From Flavobacteriales bacterium (lineage in GTDB: Bacteria; Bacteroidota; Bacteroidia; Flavobacteriales_D; CAJJDF01): 64,000 nucleotides of DNA. The position numbers and the translations under genes were made by a program. The notes beneath the pieces are model-generated. The model did not search any database. It saw only the letters and a list, made by a program, of their open reading frames with translations, and was not told the origin of the DNA. Where the stretch lies: the NCBI GenBank assembly GCA_018609055.1, contig JABAYJ010000006.1, forward strand, positions 198,805 to 262,804, written 5' to 3'. Positions 52,828-62,700 of the stretch are shown here, in pieces (position 1 is the stretch's first letter; each line of letters opens with the position of its first letter).

Positions 52828-55326
52828 TTATTGGAATGTTATGGTTAATTGTCCATCTCCAGTAGCAAAACTATATCCTTGAGTATGTGTAACATTTGTT
52901 GCAGATGCATCTGTATATGATGAACCTCCTCCTCCTCCTCCTCCGGAATCTGAACCGTTTGAGTCACCTCCCCCTCCTCCTCCATAATAACCTCCTCCTC
53001 CTCCTCCTCCGAATCTACCGTTATTACCACCAATACCACCAATACCAAATACACCACTAGTACTATTATAGTTTACACTAATACCACCAGTAGATTGACT
53101 TCCACCATTACCACCTATAGCGCCACTACTTCCATTTCCATTTGGCCCTCTTGTTAATCCTGGATTTGAAGCACTTTGATTTGTTCCGCCTGCTCCACCT
53201 GTTGATCCATTTCCTCCAGTAGTTCCACCACCATGTCCTCCATCACCTCCAGGTTGAGATTCTCTTCTTTGAACACCTCCTCCTCCTCCTCCTCCAGCTA
53301 CATAAATTCTATTGGATAAAGCAGTACCGTTAATTCTAATATCAGTTGCTCCTCCACCTCCACCTCCACTACTACCTCCAGGATCACTCCCTCCATTCCA
53401 ACCACCCTGTGCATTTCCAGGCGTCCAAGGATTATAAACAGGTTGATAAGTTGTACCTCCTGAATTTACAGTCGAACCACCTTTTCCACCTACATTAATA
53501 TATATTGTAGTCCCACTAGTAACACTATATGTTGCCTGAACTCTTCCACCAAAACCACCACGACCATTCCATGAAGTTGACCCATGTCCACCTTTTCCTC
53601 CATAACCGTCTATCACCATTGTTGTTACACCTGATGGTACTATATAACTTTGAACTGATCCTGTGTAGTTAAAAGTTATGGGTGGAATGGAGCCTCCAAT
53701 CCATGTCGGAACCCCAGCAATCATTTGAAGAGTAGCAGAATCTTTAGCGGTAGCAACTAAATTTATCCAGCTACTTCCATCCCAATATTTCATATCACCT
53801 TGTGAAGTACCATTACTAAATCCTGATCCTGCTGGGCCCTGAACTCCTGCTGGGCCTTGAACTCCTGATGGGCCTTGAGATCCAGATACTCCAGTTGAAC
53901 CTGTAGGTCCTTGGGAACCTGTTGCTCCTGATGCTCCTTGGGGTCCTTGTGGACCTTGAGGCCCAATTGCTCCTTGGGGTCCTTGGGACCCATCTGCTCC
54001 ATCTGCACCATCTATACCTGAAATTCCATCTGCTCCATCTGCTCCATCTGCACCTTGTGCTCCTTGCGGTCCAGTTAATCCTATTTGCCCAGTGGATCCT
54101 GCTGGGCCTTGAGATCCAGTTAATCCTCGTGGGCCAGTTAATCCTTGTGGGCCTTGTTGACCTGTAGCTCCTGATGGTCCTTGGGTACCCTGAGGTCCGA
54201 TGAACCCTTGACTACCTGTTGCTCCAGTTAAGCCAATTGGGCCTTGAGCTCCATTCATTCCTGTTAATCCAATCTGCCCCTGAGGCCCTATTGCACCTGA
54301 TACTCCTTGTGTTCCTTGCGGTCCAGTTTGTCCAGTTAATCCAGTTAATCCTTGTGGGCCAGTAGGACCTGGTGGCCCAGTTAATCCTTGTGGGCCTTGT
54401 TGACCTGTCGCTCCTGATGGTCCTTGGGTACCCTGAGGTCCTGATGGTCCTTGGGTACCCTGAGGTCCTGTTAACCCTTGAATTCCTTGTAGTCCTGTTA
54501 ACCCTTGAGATCCAGTTGCTCCAGTTGGTCCTTGAGCTCCAATTAATCCAACTGATCCTTGGGGTCCAGTTACTCCGATATCTCCCTTCAAGCCTTGAGG
54601 TCCAGTTGCTCCTTGAGGTCCAGTTGCTCCTTGAGGTCCGGTTGCTCCTTGAGGTCCAGTTGCTCCTTGAGATCCAGTTGGTCCTTGAGGACCAGTATTT
54701 CCTTGAGGACCTGTTGCTCCTACTGATCCATTCGTTCCTGCCGGACCTGTTGGTCCCTGTGGTCCCTGAGGCCCAGTCAATCCTGTAAGTACTGGAGTCG
54801 TATAACTCGAATTATCAATGTAAGTAAAGGTGATTGTTCCATCTCCATTGTCAGTTACATTCTTGATTCCATTTCCTGCCTTGCTGGTATACTTGCTATA
54901 CAAAGCATAAGGTACACTCCACAATTGCTGTGTTCCCATATCTCTGAAACCTTTTCCTTTTTGTATATCGATCTCTACTTTTAAAAAAAACTTGTCTTTT
55001 TCCCATTCTATTTGACTGAATAATCCTGTTCCTCCATCTACAACTCCTTGTCCAATTACTGTATTAAATAATCCAAACTCATCGGTCATTAAATTATGAG
55101 TTTCGCTGTAAACTAAAGTTCCTGCAACTGAAGTTTTGATAATGGAAAACCTAACATCAATCTCTTTATTTGAAATAGGCTGGTTTGAAACATCAACTCC
55201 TGGTGTCTCATCACCTTCTGTATCAATTGCCACAGCCTGGTAATTGATTCCCTCTGGTGGTGCTGTTTGACTTAATGATATACTTGCGTAGGCTATAACT
55301 ATTAGTAGTAAGGCTATTTTTTTCAT
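52828..55326 (-). CDS. Secreted collagen-like protein with ALK/LTK-like glycine-rich C-terminal domain
   Basis: An 832-residue protein. A signal peptide (IALLLIVIAYASISLSQ) leads to a globular N-domain (about 20-165; GINYQAVAIDTEG, QLWSVPYALYSKYTSKAGNG) typical of Bacteroidota tail-fibre-like or collagen-headed proteins. Residues about 182-500 are some 105 Gly-X-Y triplets, many GPQ, GAT, GPT. After a spacer (about 505-545) comes a glycine-rich module with runs of six to eight Gly (GGYGGKGGHGS-like start, GATDIRINGTALSNRIYVAG at about 660-680, GGGGGGGYYGGGGGGDSN). The last strand is GDGQLTITF. The glycine-rich part resembles the Gly-rich region of ALK/LTK receptors and bacterial homologues. 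No T9SS sorting domain is evident. Confidence 0.78.
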   Translation of the reverse strand: MKKIALLLIVIAYASISLSQTAPPEGINYQAVAIDTEGDETPGVDVSNQPISNKEIDVRFSIIKTSVAGTLVYSETHNLMTDEFGLFNTVIGQGVVDGGTGLFSQIEWEKDKFFLKVEIDIQKGKGFRDMGTQQLWSVPYALYSKYTSKAGNGIKNVTDNGDGTITFTYIDNSSYTTPVLTGLTGPQGPQGPTGPAGTNGSVGATGPQGNTGPQGPTGSQGATGPQGATGPQGATGPQGATGPQGLKGDIGVTGPQGSVGLIGAQGPTGATGSQGLTGLQGIQGLTGPQGTQGPSGPQGTQGPSGATGQQGPQGLTGPPGPTGPQGLTGLTGQTGPQGTQGVSGAIGPQGQIGLTGMNGAQGPIGLTGATGSQGFIGPQGTQGPSGATGQQGPQGLTGPRGLTGSQGPAGSTGQIGLTGPQGAQGADGADGADGISGIDGADGADGSQGPQGAIGPQGPQGPQGASGATGSQGPTGSTGVSGSQGPSGVQGPAGVQGPAGSGFSNGTSQGDMKYWDGSSWINLVATAKDSATLQMIAGVPTWIGGSIPPITFNYTGSVQSYIVPSGVTTMVIDGYGGKGGHGSTSWNGRGGFGGRVQATYSVTSGTTIYINVGGKGGSTVNSGGTTYQPVYNPWTPGNAQGGWNGGSDPGGSSGGGGGGATDIRINGTALSNRIYVAGGGGGGGVQRRESQPGGDGGHGGGTTGGNGSTGGAGGTNQSASNPGLTRGPNGNGSSGAIGGNGGSQSTGGISVNYNSTSGVFGIGGIGGNNGRFGGGGGGGYYGGGGGGDSNGSDSGGGGGGGSSYTDASATNVTHTQGYSFATGDGQLTITFQ
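54413..54690 (-). repeat. Minisatellites in the collagen-like gene (27-bp and 18-bp units)
   Basis: Five 18-bp units (TCCAGTTGCTCCTTGAGG, few changes) run head to tail at 54601-54690, coding GPQGAT. A perfect 27-bp duplication lies at 54413-54439 and 54440-54466. Both keep the Gly-X-Y frame. Length variation by slippage is likely. Confidence 0.85.
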
Positions 55327-55384
55327 TGTCTTGTATTTAATGCTTTAGTATTGGAATGTAGTGGGTGCGATTTAAATTATCTAT

Positions 55385-56011
55385 CTATTTTAAATTAAAT
55401 GATAGTCCTGCTTTAAAAGCATGGTAGTTATTCTTTGTTTGTTGCTCTGTCTCATCATTCTCTATCTGACTCAGACCTAATCCGATTTTATATTCTACAA
55501 AAAAGTTAAGTGTTTTGGTAATAGAAAACTCTGTATTTACCATTCCATTAACTCCAAAGTCAATCGGAGAGAATACTTCTTGTTCATTTAATGAGTAAGA
55601 TTTTGTTCCTATGGTCTGCTCACCTCCTGCTAAATAGCCTGCATATCCTCCTGCACCTAATTTTAGACTTACAAAGTCGTTGTTTAATAATTCAAACAAA
55701 TAAGCTGCCTGAAAATCAACGTAATTTAGTTTCCATGTCATTGGTGTACCTCCAATTGTTGCTTTAGATCCTCCTTGTCTAAACTGAAGAGAAGGCCTGA
55801 AAGTGTGTTTTGACTTTTGAATGTTCAAAAGAATACCAAACGTTTTTAATTCTGACGTTTCATAAAGTTCACTTTGGTCTATTCCTTCGCTATTGATAAA
55901 GCTAAACGAGGAATAAGTTGGTCCTGCATAAATTCCTAAACTCATTTTAGTTTGTGAATAAGACAGCTGAACTGCTGAAAATAAAAGGACTGATAAAATG
56001 ATATGTTTCAT
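55385..56011 (-). CDS. PorT/OmpW-like outer-membrane beta-barrel protein
   Basis: A 208-residue protein with a signal peptide (ILSVLLFSAVQLSYSQ), then about eight amphipathic beta strands with aromatic girdles (SLGIYAGPTYSSFSF, TFRPSLQFRQGG, VDFQAAYLFELLNNDFVSLK) and a C-terminal AFKAGLSFNLK ending in a strand, as in small outer-membrane barrels. Family by fold pattern only. It lies between the small T9SS protein and the collagen-like gene, all on the minus strand. Confidence 0.75.
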   Translation of the reverse strand: MKHIILSVLLFSAVQLSYSQTKMSLGIYAGPTYSSFSFINSEGIDQSELYETSELKTFGILLNIQKSKHTFRPSLQFRQGGSKATIGGTPMTWKLNYVDFQAAYLFELLNNDFVSLKLGAGGYAGYLAGGEQTIGTKSYSLNEQEVFSPIDFGVNGMVNTEFSITKTLNFFVEYKIGLGLSQIENDETEQQTKNNYHAFKAGLSFNLK

Positions 56012-56035
56012 TGGGTATTGGATTAAAATGTATTA

Positions 56036-56518
56036 TTAGTATTTGATGAATTTTGAATTGCCTATTCTGCCATCAGGAGTTAAAACTCTGACCAAATAGG
56101 TTCCGCTTGAAATGAAAGGCAGTGTAATCTCAGAGCTATTTAGATAACTAAGCTGTGTTTCAAAAATTAGTTTGCCAAACGTATTGTAAACAGCAACGGT
56201 ATAAGCATTGAAATCTCTTTGATTAGAAGATAAAAAGAAATTTCCTTGGTTTGGATTTGGGTACAAGCTTAACTCTATCTTTTGAGACTGGTATCCAAGA
56301 CCAATATTTAAAAAGAAATGTTTCTCAAATCCTTGTTGAAGATTTAAACTACCACTATTCGTTGCATCAATCCTTCCCTGCTGCCCTGCAGTTTGCGAAA
56401 GGTACAATCCTGAATTATTAGTGCTACCTCCAAATGAGGAAATCACTGAAGTCATTAATCTCTGGCTTGAAACTGTAAAGCTTATGAAAAAAGTGGCTAA
56501 GATTAATGTTGTTTTCAT
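56036..56518 (-). CDS. Small secreted protein with T9SS type A sorting domain
   Basis: A 160-residue protein with a signal peptide (TLILATFFISFTVSSQ), a short middle part (SVISSFGGSTNNSGLYLSQT; LQQGFEKHF) and a type A sorting domain over the last 80 residues: IELSLYPNPNQGNFFLSS, VAVYNTFGKLIFETQL, ISSGTYLVRVLTPDGRIGN. Almost nothing but a carrier for the sorting signal, as seen in other Bacteroidota. Its transcript probably includes the barrel and collagen-like genes downstream. Confidence 0.82.
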   Translation of the reverse strand: MKTTLILATFFISFTVSSQRLMTSVISSFGGSTNNSGLYLSQTAGQQGRIDATNSGSLNLQQGFEKHFFLNIGLGYQSQKIELSLYPNPNQGNFFLSSNQRDFNAYTVAVYNTFGKLIFETQLSYLNSSEITLPFISSGTYLVRVLTPDGRIGNSKFIKY

Positions 56519-56789
56519 TGTAATAAAATAATAAAAAATGTGGTTATGTTATATATTACTAAATTTAAAAATTAAAAATATAAACTCCAAACTCTTTAAT
56601 AAAAAAGAACTAATTATTCCCAATAATTCTAATTAATTTCATTTCTGAACTGTCAACAGAAATAAGTCTGCACGAATTCCGGAAGAACGATTTCTGTAAA
56701 GATTATTTAATATTGATTCTTTGGACTTTTAATTATTTTAGTTATAAACGGTGTTCGGATTCAAAATATGGACTAGAACTACACTTTAT
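56519..56789. other. Gap between giant protein and small T9SS gene, nothing clear
   Basis: The 271 nt hold no open frame or hairpin with a U-run that can be supported. The promoter of the leftward T9SS/barrel/collagen transcript is probably here, but no convincing consensus match was found. Confidence 0.4.
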
Positions 56790-59700
56790 TTATCTAATCA
56801 AATTAACGTGACCTGTATAGGATTTTACTTCACTTGAATTAGCAACTTCTACATAGATTTTCCAAATGTAGGAATCTATTTGACATAGCTTTCCTTTGTG
56901 TAATCCATCCCAGCCTTCATTTATATCTCTTGTTTGAAAAATTAGCTCACCCCATCTATTAAAAATAGTTAATCGGTATGTTTCTTTCACAAATCCCTCA
57001 GTTAGAATAGGTAAAAAAACTTGGTTTATCTGATCTCTATTTGGAGTAAAAGTATTTGGAACATAAATAGCAATGTCCTGATAAACTTTTATAGTTTTGG
57101 TGATAGAATCTTGACAACCTACATTGTTAGATGAAATCAATTTCACAGAATATATATTGGCTCCAGGTGAGTATGTATGGACTGGATTTTCAGTGATATT
57201 AAATTGACCATCTCCAAAATCCCATAAATAAAAAGTAGAAAATTGCGATAAGTTGGTGAATTTAACTTCAGGTACTTCAAGGGAAGAAAACAAAACTCTA
57301 TCAGCAATAAAATCAGCTATGGGCTGCTCATATAAGCAAATAGCACTTGTATCTAGTGAAGATGAAACACAGCCTTCTTTGGAAGTGACAGTTAAACTAA
57401 CATCATAACAATCAGGAATTAAATATTGATGGCCAGAAAATCCTATTTGTTGAGAAATATTTCCATTACCAAAGTCCCATAAATATTTAGCTGTTAAGTC
57501 AATTGTATCAGCTGTAAATAAAACATCCAATATATCACATCCTACACTATCTGAATAACTAAAATTAGAATTTGGTGTTTTTGAAATAACAATTGATTTA
57601 AATGAAGAGTCGGAGCAACCTGTTAATGGATTGTTTGCTAATAATTTAATAGTATAATTACCTGGAGATGCATAAGAATGAGAAGGGTTGAATAAAAAGG
57701 AAGTGTCTCCGTCTCCGAAATCCCAATGAAAATTCAAACTACCAACTGACGTGTTTTGAAAATTTATTGGTTGTAAATCACAAAAAATAGTATTTAATAT
57801 ATTGAAACTTACATCAGGTAATGGATTAACTGTAACCTTTATTATTGAATCAGGACCCGAACAACCATAAGGCAATGAAGTAGGAATTACATGATAATCT
57901 ACAGTTTGAGGTAAAGGAGAAGTAATTGATAAATTATCATTTATTAATACACTGGTTTGAATAGGAAAGCTAGTTTCATTAAAAACTAGAGGAGTTGATG
58001 TTGCATACCAAGCAAAAGAACTAGGTATATTTGCATTTAGTAAAATATTGGTATTCTCTCCATTACAAATTTCAATATCTGAATTTTGAATTTGAGGCGA
58101 AGGGTTAACGGTAATTAAGTAGCTTTCTATAGCTCCAAAGCACTGAATACCTGATTGTTGTATCATAGGCGTTACTGAAACCGAACTAAATTGTTGAACA
58201 GCTGTTAAGTTAGTTGCATTAAACGAAGGTACATTTCCAATTCCTGAAGAATTCAAAGAAATTGCAGTATTTGAATTCTGCCAATTAAAAATTGTACCTG
58301 AAATAGAACCAGCAACTATTTTTTGAGGGACTTGAATTCCATTACAAACAATTATATCTGATAAGAGATATACATCTGGTGAAGGTAAAACAGATATAAC
58401 AAATGATTGAGAAGGGCCTGAACACGAAACACTATTATTAATAAAAATAGGTGTCAAAGTAAAAGTTGAATTTTTTACACCCATAGTATTATTAGTTGTT
58501 ATAAAGCCAGGAATTGAATTAATTCCACTTGAAGCTCCTACTCCAATAGTAGTGTCAAATGTATACCAATTGTATATGGTTCCAATTACTGGTCCATTAA
58601 ATGATATTGGACTTAAAGTAGTGTTATTACAAACTAAGGTATCGTTAATAATATCTGTAGTAGGTATTGGATTAACAAAAACAGTTACTGGAATAACTGG
58701 GCTTGAACATCCATTACTTGTACTTGTTCCAACAACTCTGTAAGTTACTTGTTGGACTGAATTAGTTAAATTAACCAAAGAATCATTGATTAAGGACGAT
58801 GAAACAACTGTTGTTGTTTCATTTAACACATTTACAGATTGATCAGCATACCAATTGAAAGTAACATTGGTATTTGCAACCAATGATAAATTAACTTTAG
58901 TACCGCTGCATATTGTTAATGTATCTTCATTTAACAAATCTATACTAGGTTTAACAGTTACAACAAATGTTTGAGCAATACCCGGACAAGAACCATCAAT
59001 AGAAACTAAAAAAACAGAATAAACTACAATTTGATTTATATTAGTATTATTCACTAATCTATCAGTAATCAAATTACTTGTACTTGGAAGAAGTGACTCT
59101 CCAGTTACATTCGGATTATCTAAAGATACGAACCAATTGAAAGTGGAAGGAATGTTTGCAGTCAAAATAGCGTTTACTGGACTACCACTACAAATTTCTA
59201 CATTTGGAATATTAGATAAAATAACATCTGGTTGAACTTTAACCATAACGTTAGAGTCTGGCCCTGGACATCCATGAGGAAAAGAATTAGGTGTGATTGT
59301 ATAATTAACAAACTGACTAACTGAGGTGTTATTTGTTAATGAATCATCTATTAAAAATGAAGTTTGAATTGAAGTCAATTCTCCTGTAACATTATTATTT
59401 GGTGTAGCTGACCAAGTTATATTTGAAGGAATCGTAGTCGTAATATTAATATTTAACTTACTGTCATTACATAACACTGTGTCATTTAATAGATTTACAT
59501 AAGGGGTTGGATTTACAATGATTTCACCTAATAAAGTATTAACGTTGTTACATCCTTTTCCACTATCAGTTAAAACTGCATAATACTTATAAGTACCCGC
59601 TGTGGTAAAAATAATGGGTTGAAATGAAGTGTCACTTATCCCGTTAATTAATATATCTGGTGAACCTGTCTGATACCAAGCAATTGAGGTTGCTCCAGAA

Positions 59701-62700
59701 CCACCCATATATGAGAAAGTAAGTGGTTGACCTATAGTGGTTCCTTCGCATATCATTTGGCTAAATAAAGGATGATTAGTTATTACTGGATCATCTAATA
59801 CTTCTACTTCAGCAGTATTTGAAGTTATAGCTGAACAACCTCCTATGGAAAAAGAAACCACACAATAATAATAAGTAACTCCTGATACTGTTGTTGCTGG
59901 CAAATAACTATTTGATATAGCTCCAACGATTGGTAAACCTCCTATATTAGAATTCACATTGTTTTGATACCATTGATAACTTGCTGAATTATTGCCACCG
60001 ATATAAGAAACAGAGAGTAAATTTGGTATACCACCTACACATAGTTTTTGAAATCCGATTGGCTGATTAGAAAATGATGGAGAAGGTGTGGTCGTAATTT
60101 TTGCCGCAGCTGAAGTCACATTACAATTTAACCCAGTTTGAGAAATCTCACAATAATAATAAACCGTTCCCAAAGCACTGACAAGTGGTATAAATGTTGA
60201 ATCAGTTTCTCCAGGAATAATCGTCCCTCCTGAATTTGAATTTACAACGTTACTATACCATTGATAATTAAAACTACCTAAACCTCCTGTTGCCCTTACT
60301 AATAATGGCGCAACTGGTGAAGTGTTTTCGCAATAAATTGCTGAATCAGGTTCCTGAACCATAATTGGATCATTCACTACAATTACTTTAGCATTAAGGG
60401 AAGTGTCAGAGTTACATCCACTTCCATCTAAGTTTAAAATCACTCGATAATCAATTGTGTCGGGCACAAAAAAGGTTGTCGGTAAAAACGAAGAATTGGT
60501 ATCGCCTAGAAGATTTACCCCATTTCTTTGCCACTTATAACTTGGATTTCCAACACCTCCAGAAAAACTTACAGAGAAAGGTGCGGCTAATGATCCTCCA
60601 ACACAAATTGATTGAGATAAAAGTGGCTGAGCAGTAATTATTGGGTCAGGATTAATAATAACTTTCGCAATATCTGAAACAATTGAACTACATCCTCCTT
60701 TTGATAAGGAAACTACACAATAATAATAAAAAGTTCCTGTGATGTTTGAAGGTGGAATGTAATTTGAATTGGTAGCCCCATTAATTGGAACTCCTGCAGA
60801 ATAAGAATTTGAGGTATTAACAAACCATTGATAAGAAGGTATTCCCACACCATTTTGATAGGAAACGGCTAAAGCAATTAATGTACCATCTAAACAAACA
60901 GATTGAGAATCGATGGGTTGAGTAGTAAATGTAGGAGCAGAAGTTGTTACAATAGAAGCAGGTGATGAAACCGTATTACAATTCACACCGGATTGGATAA
61001 TCTCGCAATAATAATAAATGGTTCCAATTGAATTAACGGATGGAATAAAGGTTGAATCAGTTGCGCCTCCAATTAATATCCCTCCTATGTTAGAGTTTGT
61101 TGTATTCGAATACCATTGATAGCCGTAAGTTCCTATTCCACCGTTAGCTAAAATAACTAAAGTATCAACTGGAACCGCTCCAATACAATAAGTGTCTGAT
61201 ACGGGTTGTAAAATTACAATTGGATCAGGAACTACTGTTATTATTGCATCTTGCGAAGTATCAGAATCACAACCACTTCCACTCAAACTTAAAACAACCG
61301 AAAAAGAATAGGTCCCTGGAGATGTTATTCCCGATGGAGTAAATGAAGATGCATTTGCTCCAGCTAAATTCATACCGGAATTTTGCCATTGATAACTTGC
61401 TGTTCCTACACCCCCAGAATAATTAACAAAAAGAGGAGTTCCAATGGTTCCTCCTTCACATATTGACTGAGAAGGGATTGGCTGAATAGAAATTATTGGA
61501 TCGGGCTGAATAATGACTTTACCTATATCTGAAGTTATGAAAGAACAACCGCCACTTGGCAAAGTAACTACACAGTAATAATAAAAGATTCCTGTAGAGT
61601 CAGATGGTGGCGAATAACTTGAATTCATTGCTCCTGGAATAGGCAAACTACCTGTATATGAATTAATCGAATTAGAATACCACTGATATGTTGGAGTTCC
61701 TACTCCATTTTGATAAGCAACTGTTAACGCATTCAAACTTCCGTCTAAGCACACAGTCTGTGAATCGATGGGTTGAGCGGTAAATGTAGGTGCTAATATT
61801 ACGATAATAGAAGCAACACCAGATGTAACATCACAATTTAATCCGGTTTGTGTAATCTCGCAATAGTAATAAGTAGTTCCAACAACCGAAACAGGTGGAG
61901 TAAAAGTAGAATCCGTTTCTCCCATTAGTTGAATTCCACCTACGTTACTATTGCTATTATTACTAAACCATTGGTATGAATACATTCCTAATCCACCAGC
62001 TGCCTGAACTACAAGTGGTGCAACGGGAGTAGCATTCTGACAGTAAGAAGCATTAATTGGCTGCAATGAAACTATTGGATCCGGCACAATGATTACTTCT
62101 CCTATCTGAGAGGTGTCAGCATTACATCCATTCCCGCTTAAGTTTATAATCACTGAAAAATCTACCGTATCAGCTGAATTAAACGATGGTGGTAAATAAA
62201 ATGAATCTATTGCAGATGGAATATCAACTCCATTTCTTTGCCACTGATAACTCGGAGCTCCTACTCCGCCTGTGTAACCAGCAAACAAGGCTGAGCCTAT
62301 TGTTCCTCCTTCACAGATTGTTTGAGAAGGGATTGGGTGTAAATTAATCACCGGATCGGGTTGAACGATTATAACACCAACGTTAGAAGTAATACTCGAA
62401 CATCCACCACTTGGCAAGGTAACCTCGCAGTAATAATAAAAAGTACCCACAGAATTACTCGGTGGACTATAACTTGAATTTGTTGCTCCAGAAATCAAAG
62501 TTCCACCGGCATTGGAATTAACCGTATTGGAATACCATTGATAAGTTCCTCCAGCTACTCCATTTTGATAAGCTACTGTAAGTGAAGAAAGAGCTCCATC
62601 TAAACAAATAATCTGTAATGAATCGGGATTTGTTGAAAAAGTAGGTGCTGGTGTCACAACTATCGCAGCAGGAATTGAAATAACCTCACAGTTTAATCCG

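Noticed and set aside
53922..54788. Long leucine/valine-rich open frames on the plus strand opposite the collagen-like gene
   Set aside because: They mirror the GPQ/GAT codon repeats on the other strand; the products are pure low-complexity Leu/Val and no start context supports them.
53600..54790. Collagen repeat array as a CRISPR-like array
   Set aside because: Units are in-frame Gly-X-Y codons with no constant spacers; it is protein-coding.
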